DNA of 64,000 bases, from positions 1-64,000 of the forward strand of contig DATKMK010000129.1 of the NCBI GenBank assembly GCA_035541895.1, read 5' to 3'. Under the pieces are notes generated by a model. It saw only the letters and a list, made by a program, of their open reading frames with translations, was not told the origin of the DNA and searched no databases. The position numbers and the translations under genes are program-made. Position 1 is the first letter of the stretch; the number at the start of each line of letters is the position of its first letter. Source of the DNA: DATKMK01 sp035541895 (GTDB taxonomy: Bacteria; Desulfobacterota; Binatia; HRBIN30; JACQVA1). Shown in pieces: positions 53,551-61,718 of this stretch.

Positions 53551-55767
53551 CTACTCGGTCGCGTACCCGTAATGCGACAGCTCTTCACCGAGCTCGCGTA
53601 CGAACAGCGTGTTCAGATCGGCAGGCAGCTCGCGGCGCCAGCGTGCAACCGACTCCCGCCGGTTGGCACTGGTCATATGGTGCTCGAAGTCAGCCGCTTG
53701 CGCCTCGACCTTGGGCGCGTCGAGCGACACGCCCAGCCAGCTACCGAGCCGATGGGCCTCGCCCTGCAGGTCAAGCGCGAGATCTTCGTATCTCACTTGA
53801 ATGTTATGCGGTGCGCGCGCTTCCTCGCGCATGCCCGCGAAGTGGTTCCGGCACGTGCCGACGAAGCGCTCGGCAAAACTCCAATCGCTATCGTCGGCTC
53901 GACGGCTGAAACCGGGAAACCCACGCTGCTTGTCGAATGCAGTAATGGACAAGAAGAGATCGCGAGGATCGCGAACAAGCACGATGGCTTTGTAGGGCAA
54001 CGCGGCGCGCAACCGGCTCGGCACCCACGAGGGGACTTTCTCGGCATAAAAGAGCGGCCGCTGGGCGGCGTCCGCCGGACCGCTGCTCGCAATGGCGGCT
54101 CTGGAAAATGCCTGCCACGCGGCGATGAAGCTGCTGGGCCACAGCGCATCGCCACTCCAAAACTGAGGCGCTTGATACGGGAATGGGCCCATCCGCCCAT
54201 CGGGTTGAGTCAAGTTGACGGCAGCGTTCCAGTATTCGTCGGGCTGCCGTTTCTCGACGCCGAGGAGTAGCGCCCAGCGCAGGAGGTACGTCAGATAGCG
54301 AACCTCGAACGGATAGGTGCGGTCGAAGACGATGCGGGCGGTCGTGCCGAGAAGCTGCATGAGGAGCGTCGTGCCGCTGCGTCCGAGCCCGAGCACCACA
54401 AGCGGAGTGAGCACGTCGCCCACGCCGCGAACCTGCACCGGGTGTTCGGCAGGGCTGACCGGTTTGCCCGCCGATTCGGACTCCGCGGTCGAAGTGTCCC
54501 GTCTTCCAGATCCCCACCAATTCGAGGCGACCGATTTGATCTCGCGATACGCGGGCAAGACGATCCGGTGCTTGATCAGGCCGTAGCGACGCAGAATCTG
54601 CCAGCCCAGCGTCGCACGCATCCGCACAAGCTCTGCCTCCGCCGCTCGCAATCGGTCGCGCTCGCTTTGCGCCGCCGCATAGTCGGACCGCAGCGTGCCG
54701 AGCGCGGCCTCGACCGCAACGGCGTGCTCGCTGGTTGCACGAACGCCGTGCAAGGTCGACGTCAACCCGCGCACGTAACGGGCCGCTGCGGCAGCCTCTT
54801 CGGCGACATCGGGCACTCCCGCCTGCGCATGCTCGGCAAGCACCTCGCCGTAGACGCCCTCGATCGCGTCCATCGCAGCATCCAGTGACGCCTCGGCGCG
54901 AATCCGGCGCGTCACGACCGCGGCATCGCTCGCATCGTAGCGGCTGATCTCGGCTTCGAGGGCTTCAGTCGTGAGCCGTCCGCTGAGCGTACGAACGCCA
55001 AAGTTGAGCTGGCGGAGGCGATCGAGCTCGGCGCTGCTCACGAGTGGGCCCAACCCGCCAGCGTCGCAGAGGATAACTGCCGTGCCCACCGCCAACGCCT
55101 CGATGGCCGCGCGTGCCTTGGCAAAGACCAGGTCGTAGTCGCCGAGCACGTCCTCCGGGCGGGCGTGGGGATTGCCGGAGGCGATACCGATAACCTCGAT
55201 TGCGATCCCAGCCCGCGCGCAGGCCGCGCGCACCGCGCTCAGATGAGTGGAATCATGCGCGTAGTTGCTGAACACCAGCGCACGGCGCGGCTGTCCGGGA
55301 AGTGGCCCCCGCGGCTTGAATCGCGTGAGATCGACGAAATTGAAGACTACCCGCACCCGATCCTCCGGAATCCCTGCTTCGAACACCAGGCGCTCGCGCG
55401 TGAGGTGATCCACCGCCACGTAGCGCCGGATGCGAGGGAACCGCAGCGGGGTCTCCACCCAGGGTATCCAACCGTGACAGAACGAAACCGCGGGGACGCC
55501 GGGAAAACGCAGCAGCGCCGTCATGGTCTCCAGGTGATGCTGGCCGTGGATCAGGTCGGGTGGCACGGTGACCGCATCCAGATCATCGACGACCGGCACG
55601 GTGGCGGCGCGCAACTCCTCCGCGACCTCACCGAGTCGCGTGCTGTAGGCGATCGGCGTATGCCCGCGGGCGAGCAACGCCAGCGCCACATCACGCACGT
55701 AAAGTTCGGTCCCGGCGCGCGCGGCGAGCGTGTTGTTGGTGATCAACACGCGTAGTCTTCGCATCAA
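53551..55767 (-). CDS. Fusion of a GT4-type glycosyltransferase and a sulfotransferase
   Basis: 738 residues. The N-terminal GT-B glycosyltransferase part (about 1-325) has TNNTLAARAGTELYVRDVALAL and RVRVVFNFVDLTRFKP, with the C-terminal donor-site region AIEALAVGTAVILCDAGGLGPLV. A linker of about 90 residues includes a coiled coil (YAAAQSERDRLRAAEAELVRMRA). The C-terminal sulfotransferase part (about 455-738) has the PAPS 5'-phosphate loop LGLGRSGTTLLMQLL and the 3'-phosphate region IVLVRDPRDLFLSITAF. It probably adds a sugar and a sulfate to a surface glycan. The stop is followed by a tRNA gene. The start overlaps the PIG-L-like gene by four bases. Confidence 0.9.
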   Translation of the reverse strand: MMRRLRVLITNNTLAARAGTELYVRDVALALLARGHTPIAYSTRLGEVAEELRAATVPVVDDLDAVTVPPDLIHGQHHLETMTALLRFPGVPAVSFCHGWIPWVETPLRFPRIRRYVAVDHLTRERLVFEAGIPEDRVRVVFNFVDLTRFKPRGPLPGQPRRALVFSNYAHDSTHLSAVRAACARAGIAIEVIGIASGNPHARPEDVLGDYDLVFAKARAAIEALAVGTAVILCDAGGLGPLVSSAELDRLRQLNFGVRTLSGRLTTEALEAEISRYDASDAAVVTRRIRAEASLDAAMDAIEGVYGEVLAEHAQAGVPDVAEEAAAAARYVRGLTSTLHGVRATSEHAVAVEAALGTLRSDYAAAQSERDRLRAAEAELVRMRATLGWQILRRYGLIKHRIVLPAYREIKSVASNWWGSGRRDTSTAESESAGKPVSPAEHPVQVRGVGDVLTPLVVLGLGRSGTTLLMQLLGTTARIVFDRTYPFEVRYLTYLLRWALLLGVEKRQPDEYWNAAVNLTQPDGRMGPFPYQAPQFWSGDALWPSSFIAAWQAFSRAAIASSGPADAAQRPLFYAEKVPSWVPSRLRAALPYKAIVLVRDPRDLFLSITAFDKQRGFPGFSRRADDSDWSFAERFVGTCRNHFAGMREEARAPHNIQVRYEDLALDLQGEAHRLGSWLGVSLDAPKVEAQAADFEHHMTSANRRESVARWRRELPADLNTLFVRELGEELSHYGYATE

Positions 55768-56546
55768 CGTTCGCCCTCGGCATGGCGGCGCAACGCCTCC
55801 GCGAGCGGGGCGACATGATCACGGTAGCGGATCACGTGCGTATAGAACCCGGCGGCGACCTGTCGCTCGCCGTGCTGCTCGTAGTACGGCGCCGCGTCTG
55901 CGAATCGGTCAGCCGAGTACGGCTCCTCAACCGGCACCAAGCACTCGGTGCGGAAAGCGTCCACGCCGTGCTTGGTGAAGGCGTCATCCACCTCGCCGCG
56001 CAAGTCCGCGTAGCCATGGGCCGCAGCCAGCTTGCGGGCGAATGCCGCATCGTCAAGCGAGATGCGGATTGCACCCGCGGCATCGACCACCGGCGGGCCA
56101 TCGAGCGGGAAGGCATAGCTCGCAATCGACTGCCCGCAGGCGCGGCAAGCCAATGCGATGGCCGTGTCGGTGATGAGCCGGCAGACATCGTGCGTGGGGT
56201 TGAATCCCTCGCAGGCGTCGCTCGCGACCCACTCGACGCGATCCGCAACCAGCACTCCGGCGAGGTCCTCTGCGAGCTGAACGAACACATCGAACCTGCG
56301 CTCGAGGATGGCCGCGTAGATTTCCCGGTCGCTGAAGCGCCCGTAGATCGCACCCGGTCGCGCTCCAGCAGCCGTGAGCACCCGCGTGGTCGACTGCAGC
56401 CGCGACCGTCCCGCGTGCCGTGATCCGTCGGTGAGCACAAAAACGCTCGGCTGCTGAGTCTCCAGCCAACCATGCACCCGGAGCTCGTGTCCGGGATGTC
56501 CGATGACCAGAACCGGGCGCGTGCTGTGGTCTCCAAGCTCAGCCAT
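55764..56546 (-). CDS. PIG-L/LmbE-type deacetylase-like protein
   Basis: 260 residues. The metal-site motif of the LmbE family appears as IGHPGHELRVHGW, where typical members read AHPDDE, so the second metal ligand differs. VFVLTDGSRHAGRSRLQ follows and a later EGFNPTHDVCRLI fits the HPDH position. The family removes N-acetyl groups from sugars. It overlaps the glycosyltransferase-sulfotransferase gene by four bases, so it likely acts on the same glycan. The altered HPGHE motif leaves the catalytic metal uncertain. Confidence 0.8.
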   Translation of the reverse strand: MAELGDHSTRPVLVIGHPGHELRVHGWLETQQPSVFVLTDGSRHAGRSRLQSTTRVLTAAGARPGAIYGRFSDREIYAAILERRFDVFVQLAEDLAGVLVADRVEWVASDACEGFNPTHDVCRLITDTAIALACRACGQSIASYAFPLDGPPVVDAAGAIRISLDDAAFARKLAAAHGYADLRGEVDDAFTKHGVDAFRTECLVPVEEPYSADRFADAAPYYEQHGERQVAAGFYTHVIRYRDHVAPLAEALRRHAEGER

Positions 56547-56844
56547 CAGTTTGTCCAGCTCGCTGCAGACCTCATCCGTTGATTTGCCTATAGCGTCGCC
56601 GATCGGCGCTGCGCAATAGGCCGAGCCCAGTGCTCAGACGCTTGCCGATCAAGCTTGCCGGCGACCGGGATGCCGGCGTGCCCCACTGCCGCATCAGTGA
56701 GTCGGCGAGTCCGCAGCCAGCGCTGGCAGCGTTTCGAGTACGGCATCCCGCCTAAATCGTGATTTGCACCGACACGCACAACTGCACCGAGATCACGGCG
56801 AGCGCTCTTGCCGCGGCTAGAAATTCCACCTACATTCCGGCCCC
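56547..56844 (+). other. Intergenic region between divergent genes (298 bases)
   Basis: Between the PIG-L-like gene (minus) and bamD (plus). A short frame at 56588-56779 on the minus strand has no ribosome site or recognisable features. No promoter or repeat is assigned. Confidence 0.4.
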
Positions 56845-57780
56845 ATGAATTACCGCGTCCTGGCAGCGGCGTGTGCGGTCGCGGTGGCCGCGAGCGGCTG
56901 TGGACTGAAGAAGAAGCTCACCGCCTTCGAATACTTCGGGCACGCACGCGACGAGTTTCAGGAAGGTGCGTATCAGCTCGCCATTCAGGACTATCGCGAA
57001 CTGCTCGATCAATACCCGTTCAGCGATCAAGCCGAAGAGGCGGAACTCGGCATCGCATACGCACATTTCATGGCCGGCAATTATGCCGAAGCAGTGGCCG
57101 CGTTCACCGATTTCCAGCGCCGTCATCCGACGAGCCCGTACCTCCCGTTCGTCGGCTACACCCTCGGACAGTGCTACGCGCGCCAGATGAATCCGGTCGA
57201 CCGCGATCAGGGCGCGTCGATGAACGCGCACAATTACTTTTCCACGGTTGCACAGCAGTATCCGACTAGCCCCTTTGCGGAGCTGGCGCGCGAGCAACTG
57301 GCGCGCTGTCGCAGCACGCTGGCGGGTCACGAGCTGTACATCGCCGACTTCTACGCCAACCGCGACAACCGCAAAGCCGCGGAGATGCGGTTGCTCAACT
57401 TGTTGGTACGCTACGATGACACCGATACGGCGGCCGATGCGCTCCACGAGCTTGGCCGCCTCTACCGAGAGGACAGCAATCCCGAGCGCGCGGCACTGGC
57501 CGACGCCGCTCTCGCGCAGCGGTTTCCCCGCAGTAAGTACGCGCGTGCCGCCCGGCGCCGGCTCGAACGCTCCGGCGACAGCGACGCGCTGGCTCAAGCC
57601 GATCCCCTCCCCCGCTTGCTCGATGGTATTCCGCGTCCGGTCGACACCGCCTTCGCGCCGCCCGTGCAAGTCCCCGGACTCGACCGCGAACACCGTCCGC
57701 CGTCGGGCCCCTCGGGCGTGCCGGCGTTTTCCGCGCCGAACCCGTTCAGTCGCGGCGGCGGCGGCGGCTACGGATACTGA
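56845..57780 (+). CDS. bamD: Outer-membrane assembly lipoprotein BamD
   Basis: 311 residues. A lipoprotein signal (VAVAASGC, Cys near residue 19) anchors it to the inner face of the outer membrane. TPR repeats follow (for example FQEGAYQLAIQDYRELLDQYPFSDQAEEAELGIAYAHF, where the FxxGxYxxAxxxYxxLLxxYP pattern is typical). It is an essential partner of BamA in beta-barrel insertion. The C-terminal 80 residues are low-complexity, rich in Pro and Gly (SRGGGGGYGY), longer than in E. coli. The gene ends 52 bases before the promoter of the sulfur operon. Confidence 0.95.
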   Translation: MNYRVLAAACAVAVAASGCGLKKKLTAFEYFGHARDEFQEGAYQLAIQDYRELLDQYPFSDQAEEAELGIAYAHFMAGNYAEAVAAFTDFQRRHPTSPYLPFVGYTLGQCYARQMNPVDRDQGASMNAHNYFSTVAQQYPTSPFAELAREQLARCRSTLAGHELYIADFYANRDNRKAAEMRLLNLLVRYDDTDTAADALHELGRLYREDSNPERAALADAALAQRFPRSKYARAARRRLERSGDSDALAQADPLPRLLDGIPRPVDTAFAPPVQVPGLDREHRPPSGPSGVPAFSAPNPFSRGGGGGYGY

Positions 57781-57831
57781 CCGTCCCACATCAGCCTCGA
57801 CAAACGTAGGCGCCGAGCAGCGCGGCGGCGG

Positions 57832-57860
57832 TTGACTGTCCGGAACAACTCGCGTAACCT
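57832..57860 (+). promoter_or_regulatory. Candidate sigma-70 promoter of the sulfur operon
   Basis: TTGACT at 57832 and TAACCT at 57855 with a 17-base spacer. The -35 is close to consensus and the -10 is weak (three of six). Transcription would start about 22-25 bases before the SAM riboswitch begins, as expected for a leader. Confidence 0.45.
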
Positions 57861-57888
57861 CTGCGCTGCGAAGATTTGAGCGCGTAGA

Positions 57889-58014
57889 AACCTTATCAAG
57901 AGTGGCGGAGGGACTGGCCCGTTGATGCCACAGCAACCGGTCGTCGCGCGAGCGGCGGCGCTGGTGCTAACTCCTGCTGGCGTGCTCCCCAGGGAGCCCC
58001 GGGAAGATAAGGGT
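57889..58014 (+). promoter_or_regulatory. SAM-I (S-box) riboswitch
   Basis: Conserved S-box features are present in order. The P1 5' strand is CCTTATC (57891-57897), followed by AAGAG, then GGAGGGACTGGCCC (about 57907-57920), GCAACCGG and GGTGCTAACTCC. P1 closes with GATAAGG (58006-58012), giving a seven-base-pair P1. The J-regions and K-turn core match the SAM-I consensus and not SAM-II or SAM-IV. It would turn the downstream operon off when SAM is abundant. Confidence 0.95.
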
Positions 58015-58023
58015 GAGAAGCTG

Positions 58024-58059
58024 AAAGGCCTCTTCCCTCCCGGGAAGAGGCCTTTTTTT
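58024..58059 (+). terminator. Intrinsic terminator of the SAM riboswitch expression platform
   Basis: A perfect 11-base-pair stem, GGCCTCTTCCC (58027-58037) with GGGAAGAGGCC (58042-58052), a four-base loop, extended by AAA/TTT, followed by a run of seven T. It lies 11 bases after P1 of the riboswitch and before the first gene. The antiterminator was not modelled. Confidence 0.95.
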
Positions 58060-58078
58060 GAGCGGACGCGACGTGAAG

Positions 58079-58825
58079 ATGGCCGATGTAAGCATCAGCA
58101 CGAACGACGAGGACCAACGCCACGTGCACCAGGGACGCGTGTTGATCGTTGGTGTCGGCGGGCTCGGCTGTCCGGCGGCGCTACAACTCGCCACAGCCGG
58201 AGTCGGCACCATCGGTCTGATCGATCCCGACGCCGTCGAACGATCCAACTTGAACCGCCAGATCCTCCACACCGAGGCCGACATCGGCAGAGCCAAGGTC
58301 GATTCGGCCCGCGCCAAAGTCCTCGCTTGCAATCCCGCGGTGACGGTTCACACGTTCAACGAGCGGTTGACGGCCGCCAATCTCGCTCGCATCTTTGCCG
58401 ACTTCGACTTTGTCATCGACGCCACTGACAACGTCGTCGCAAAGTTTCTCATCAACGACGGTGCGGTTCTAACGGGCACGCCGTATTCGCACGCGGGCGT
58501 GGTCGGCTTTCTCGGCCAGACGATGACGGTGTTACCACATCACACCGCGTGCCTTCGCTGCGTATTTCCGGCGCCGCCTACCGCCGATGTCCCAACCTGT
58601 CAGGAAGCAGGAATTCTCGGCGCCGTTGCCGGAACCATCGGCTGTGTGCAAGCCGGCGAGGCGATCAAGTTTCTCTCCGGTTTAGGCGAACTGATCAGCA
58701 ACCGACTGCTCACGTTCGACGCACTGGCGATGCGCTGGCGAAGCGTGCCGCTACGCCGCAACCGGCGGTGTCCACTGTGCGGCGAACAGCCGAGCGTGAC
58801 CAGTCTCAGCGCCGAGGCCGCGTAA
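58079..58825 (+). CDS. ThiF/MoeB-family adenylyltransferase (E1-like) with intact ATP core, no N-terminal segment
   Basis: 248 residues from an ATG at 58079; a GTG six bases earlier is possible. It has the E1-like nucleotide site IVGVGGLGCPAALQLA, an acidic LIDPD, the ATP-contact RSNLNRQIL and VIDATDN. Zn ligands lie in CLRCVF and CPLCGEQ. It therefore should adenylate the C-terminus of a sulfur carrier, most likely the ThiS/CysO-like protein in this operon. Unusually, it lacks the RYxRQ helix that precedes the Rossmann fold in MoeB, whose Arg completes the neighbouring active site; see the second ThiF-like gene. It is the first gene after the riboswitch. Confidence 0.93.
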   Translation: MADVSISTNDEDQRHVHQGRVLIVGVGGLGCPAALQLATAGVGTIGLIDPDAVERSNLNRQILHTEADIGRAKVDSARAKVLACNPAVTVHTFNERLTAANLARIFADFDFVIDATDNVVAKFLINDGAVLTGTPYSHAGVVGFLGQTMTVLPHHTACLRCVFPAPPTADVPTCQEAGILGAVAGTIGCVQAGEAIKFLSGLGELISNRLLTFDALAMRWRSVPLRRNRRCPLCGEQPSVTSLSAEAA

Positions 58826-58850
58826 TCTTGGAGTCTCTAAAGGAGCCACC

Positions 58851-60113
58851 ATGTCCCACGTCACAGCGCTACGTTGTCGCGAGTGCAATCAACAGTATCC
58901 CGTCGAACCGCTGCACGTCTGCGAAGCGTGCTTCGGTCCGCTGGAAGTCGTCTACGACTATGCGGCGATCAAGCGCGCCGTCAGTCGCGACGTGATCGCC
59001 GGGCGTGCGCGCAATCTCTGGCGCTATCGTGAGCTCTTACCGATCGCGAGCGAGCCGCGCATCGGCTTACACTCGGGCTTCACGCCCCTGGTCAAAGCCG
59101 ATCGGCTGGCCGCGGTGCTCGGCGTGCGCGAGCTCTACGTCAAAGACGACTCGGTGAATCATCCGACGTTCTCGTACAAGGATCGCGTGGTCTCGATTGC
59201 GATCTCCAAGGCCGTGGAGTTCGGCTTCGACACGGTCTCGTGCGCCTCGACGGGCAACCTCGCCAACAGCGTCTCCGCGCACGCCGCGCGCGCGGGACTG
59301 CATTGCTTCATCTTCATCCCGCACGACCTCGAAGCCGGCAAGGTGGTCGGTTCGGCGATCTACGGTCCCCGCACCGTCGCCATCCGCGGCAACTACGACG
59401 ATGTGAATCGCCTGTGCAGCGAGATCGCCGACAAGTACGGATGGGCTTTCGTGAACATCAACATCCGGCCATACTACACCGAGGGCGCCAAGACGTATGG
59501 TTTCGAGATCGCCGAGCAACTCGGGTGGCGCTTGCCGCAGCACATCATCGTACCGACGGCCGGCGGGACGATTTTGCCGAAGGTGGCGAAAGCCTTTCAC
59601 GAACTCGCCGAGGTCGGGTTGGTGGAATCGACTCCAGTGAAAATCTACTCCGCTCAGGCCGCCGGTTGCGCGCCCGTGATTCAAGCCCTCCATCGCGGAA
59701 GCGATCTGATCACGCCGGTCAAGCCGAAGACGATCGCCAAGTCGATCGCGATCGGCAACCCGGCTGACGGCTACTACGTGCTGCAAGCCGTCCGCGAATC
59801 GGGCGGCTGGGGCGAGTCGGCCACCGACGAGGAGATCGTCGACGCGATCAAGCTGCTGGCGCGCACCGAGGGGATCTTCACCGAGCCCGCGGGCGGCACC
59901 ACCGTCGCGGTCGCCAAGAAGTTGATCGACCAGGGACGCATTCCGCGCGACGAGTCGATCGTCATCAGCGTCACCGGCAACGGCTACAAGACGCTCGAAG
60001 CGGTGCGCGATCACATCGAGCAGCCGTTCACGATCGACGCCAGGCTGGGCGACTTCGATCAGCTCTACCATCGACTCGGCGCCGCGCCGCATGCGCAGCG
60101 GGCGCGCGCGTAA
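58851..60113 (+). CDS. thrC: Threonine synthase family PLP enzyme
   Basis: 420 residues, fold-type II PLP enzyme. An N-terminal zinc-ribbon-like region has CRECNQQYP and CEACFGPL (two C-x2-C). The PLP Lys is in FSYKDRVVS, the phosphate loop STGNLANSVSAH, and a second glycine-rich loop is VPTAGGTILPK. This is the usual threonine synthase pattern acting on O-phosphohomoserine. The strong AAAGGAG site is at 58839. Its place in a SAM-riboswitch operon with a sulfur carrier, and not with homoserine genes, suggests a thiol-transfer activity instead of, or besides, threonine synthesis. That is inference. Confidence 0.93.
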   Translation: MSHVTALRCRECNQQYPVEPLHVCEACFGPLEVVYDYAAIKRAVSRDVIAGRARNLWRYRELLPIASEPRIGLHSGFTPLVKADRLAAVLGVRELYVKDDSVNHPTFSYKDRVVSIAISKAVEFGFDTVSCASTGNLANSVSAHAARAGLHCFIFIPHDLEAGKVVGSAIYGPRTVAIRGNYDDVNRLCSEIADKYGWAFVNINIRPYYTEGAKTYGFEIAEQLGWRLPQHIIVPTAGGTILPKVAKAFHELAEVGLVESTPVKIYSAQAAGCAPVIQALHRGSDLITPVKPKTIAKSIAIGNPADGYYVLQAVRESGGWGESATDEEIVDAIKLLARTEGIFTEPAGGTTVAVAKKLIDQGRIPRDESIVISVTGNGYKTLEAVRDHIEQPFTIDARLGDFDQLYHRLGAAPHAQRARA

Positions 60114-60132
60114 TGCAAAAGGAGCAATCACG

Positions 60133-60408
60133 ATGAGCGTTTTGGTTCGCATTCCAACACCGTTGCGGCGATTCACCAACGGCTCCGACGAGGTGAGTCT
60201 ATCCGGAGCGACCGTCGGCGCCGTGGTGAACGAACTCGAGAGCCGCCACCCTGGCATCAAGGAGCGCTTGTGCGACGAGGACGGGCGGGTGCGCCGCTTC
60301 GTCAACATCTACGTCAACGGCGACGACATCCGCTTCCTCAGTCACCTCGATACGGCGGTGAAGGACGGCGATGAAGTCTCCATCGTCCCAGCAATCGCCG
60401 GGGGCTGA
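60133..60408 (+). CDS. cysO: ThiS/MoaD-family sulfur carrier protein (CysO-like)
   Basis: 91-residue beta-grasp protein ending VSIVPAIAGG, so the C-terminal Gly-Gly is exposed with no processing needed. Ubiquitin-like features: VRIPTPLRRFTNGSDEVSL and FVNIYVNGDDIRFLSHLDTAVKDGDEVSI, typical of the CysO/MoaD group. The ATG at 60133 follows AAAAGGAG. It would be adenylated by the ThiF-like proteins and thiocarboxylated, then give sulfur to a PLP enzyme. It is directly followed by a CysM-like gene, as in mycobacteria. Confidence 0.92.
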   Translation: MSVLVRIPTPLRRFTNGSDEVSLSGATVGAVVNELESRHPGIKERLCDEDGRVRRFVNIYVNGDDIRFLSHLDTAVKDGDEVSIVPAIAGG

Positions 60409-60423
60409 GGGGTTGGTCGGTCG

Positions 60424-61443
60424 ATGTCAGCTCGCCCCCAATTTGCCGAGCCGTCAGCAGCCGCCCCGCCGCAGGATTTGCGGCGCGCATTCAACGCCCT
60501 CGATCTCGTCGGCAATACACCGCTGGTAGAGATCTCGCGCCTCACTCGCGGGTTCCGCACTCGCGCGGGCCGGTCGATCTCGCCGCGGGTACGGATTTAC
60601 GCCAAGTTGGAGGGGTTCAACCCCGGCGGCTCGGTCAAGGATCGCCCGGCGTTGTGGATGATTCGCGAAGGCATCGCGTCGGGCCGCCTGATTCCCGGTA
60701 AGACGATTCTGGATTCCACTTCGGGTAACACCGGGATCGCACTCGCCATGATCGGAGCGGTGCTCGGATATCCGGTCGAACTGGTGATGCCGTCGAACGT
60801 CAGCCGCGAGCGTAAGAAGATCATCACCGCCTATGGCGCGCAGATCACCTACAGCAATCCACTCGAAGGCTCGGACGGCGCGATCCGCCTGTGTCGAACC
60901 GTGCTGGCGCAGAACCCGGAGACGTATTTCAAGCCGGACCAATATTTCAACGAGAACAACCCGCGCGCGCACTACGAGAGCACCGGGCCGGAAATCTGGG
61001 ACGACACCGACGGGACGATTACCCACTTTGTCGCCGGCATCGGCACCGGCGGCACGATCATGGGCACCGGCCGCTACTTGAAGACACGCAACCCGCGGGT
61101 TCAAGTGATCGCCGCCGAACCCGATGATGCGCTCCACGGCCTCGAAGGCCTCAAGCATATGGCGAGTTCGATCGTACCGGGGATCTATCACGAGAATGAA
61201 CTCGACCGGAAAATTCCGGTCCGCACGGAGGCCGCGTACGACACGGTCTACGCGCTCGGGTCCGAAGAGGGCATCGTCGTCGGGCAGTCGTCGGGCGCCG
61301 CGATGTGGGCCGCGTTGCAGGTCGCGGCGGAATTAGACGAGGGAGTCATCGTCGCGATCTTCTCGGACTTCGGCGACAAGTATCTCAGCACCAACCTGTG
61401 GACCGGCTGGGACGACTGGCGTGCCCGGCGCCAAGCACGATGA
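60424..61443 (+). CDS. cysM: CysM-like cysteine synthase (sulfur-carrier dependent type)
   Basis: 339 residues, fold-type II PLP enzyme. The PLP Lys is in NPGGSVKDRPALWMI, the substrate loop is DSTSGNTGIALAM, and GIGTGGTIMGTGRYLK binds the phosphate. The C-terminal FSDFGDKYLSTNLW matches the KYLST of M. tuberculosis CysM, which uses O-phosphoserine and thiocarboxylated CysO. The N-terminal 20 residues are variable. It starts 15 bases after the carrier gene and its stop overlaps the next gene (ATGA). It should form cysteine, or a homolog, from the carrier-bound sulfur. Confidence 0.93.
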   Translation: MSARPQFAEPSAAAPPQDLRRAFNALDLVGNTPLVEISRLTRGFRTRAGRSISPRVRIYAKLEGFNPGGSVKDRPALWMIREGIASGRLIPGKTILDSTSGNTGIALAMIGAVLGYPVELVMPSNVSRERKKIITAYGAQITYSNPLEGSDGAIRLCRTVLAQNPETYFKPDQYFNENNPRAHYESTGPEIWDDTDGTITHFVAGIGTGGTIMGTGRYLKTRNPRVQVIAAEPDDALHGLEGLKHMASSIVPGIYHENELDRKIPVRTEAAYDTVYALGSEEGIVVGQSSGAAMWAALQVAAELDEGVIVAIFSDFGDKYLSTNLWTGWDDWRARRQAR

Positions 61444-61718
61444 GTGCAGCGAAGAGCACCGGCGCCAACGTGAAGCGCTTGGTGCGCGAGAAGATCTATC
61501 TCACGTATCCAATCGAGCTGATCAAGGAGCCGCTCATCTATCAGGTCGGGCACAAGTTCAAAGTCGTCACGAACATTCGCGGCGCCAACATCTCCGACAC
61601 CATGGGTTTAGTGGCCATCGAACTCGACGGAACTCAGGATGAGGTCGACCGCGCGATCGCCTGGCTGCGCGAGCGGGGTGTGCAGGTGGAGCCGATCGAA
61701 AAGAACGTGATCGAATGA
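61440..61718 (+). CDS. NIL-domain protein
   Basis: 92 residues from an ATG overlapping the CysM-like stop. The NIL domain (ferredoxin-like) is seen from about residue 14: KIYLTYPIELIKEPLIYQVGHKFKVVTNIRGANISD ... GLVAIELDGTQDEVDRAIAWLRERGVQVEPIE. NIL domains are the methionine-sensing tail of MetN transporters and also occur as single proteins next to sulfur-metabolism genes. Here it may sense methionine or act in sulfur transfer. Its start and stop both overlap neighbours, which marks tight coupling. Confidence 0.92.
   Translation: MSAAKSTGANVKRLVREKIYLTYPIELIKEPLIYQVGHKFKVVTNIRGANISDTMGLVAIELDGTQDEVDRAIAWLRERGVQVEPIEKNVIE

Noticed and set aside
56588..56779. Short minus-strand frame of 63 codons in the gap before bamD
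   Set aside because: No ribosome site, no recognisable features and composition like neighbouring non-coding DNA.
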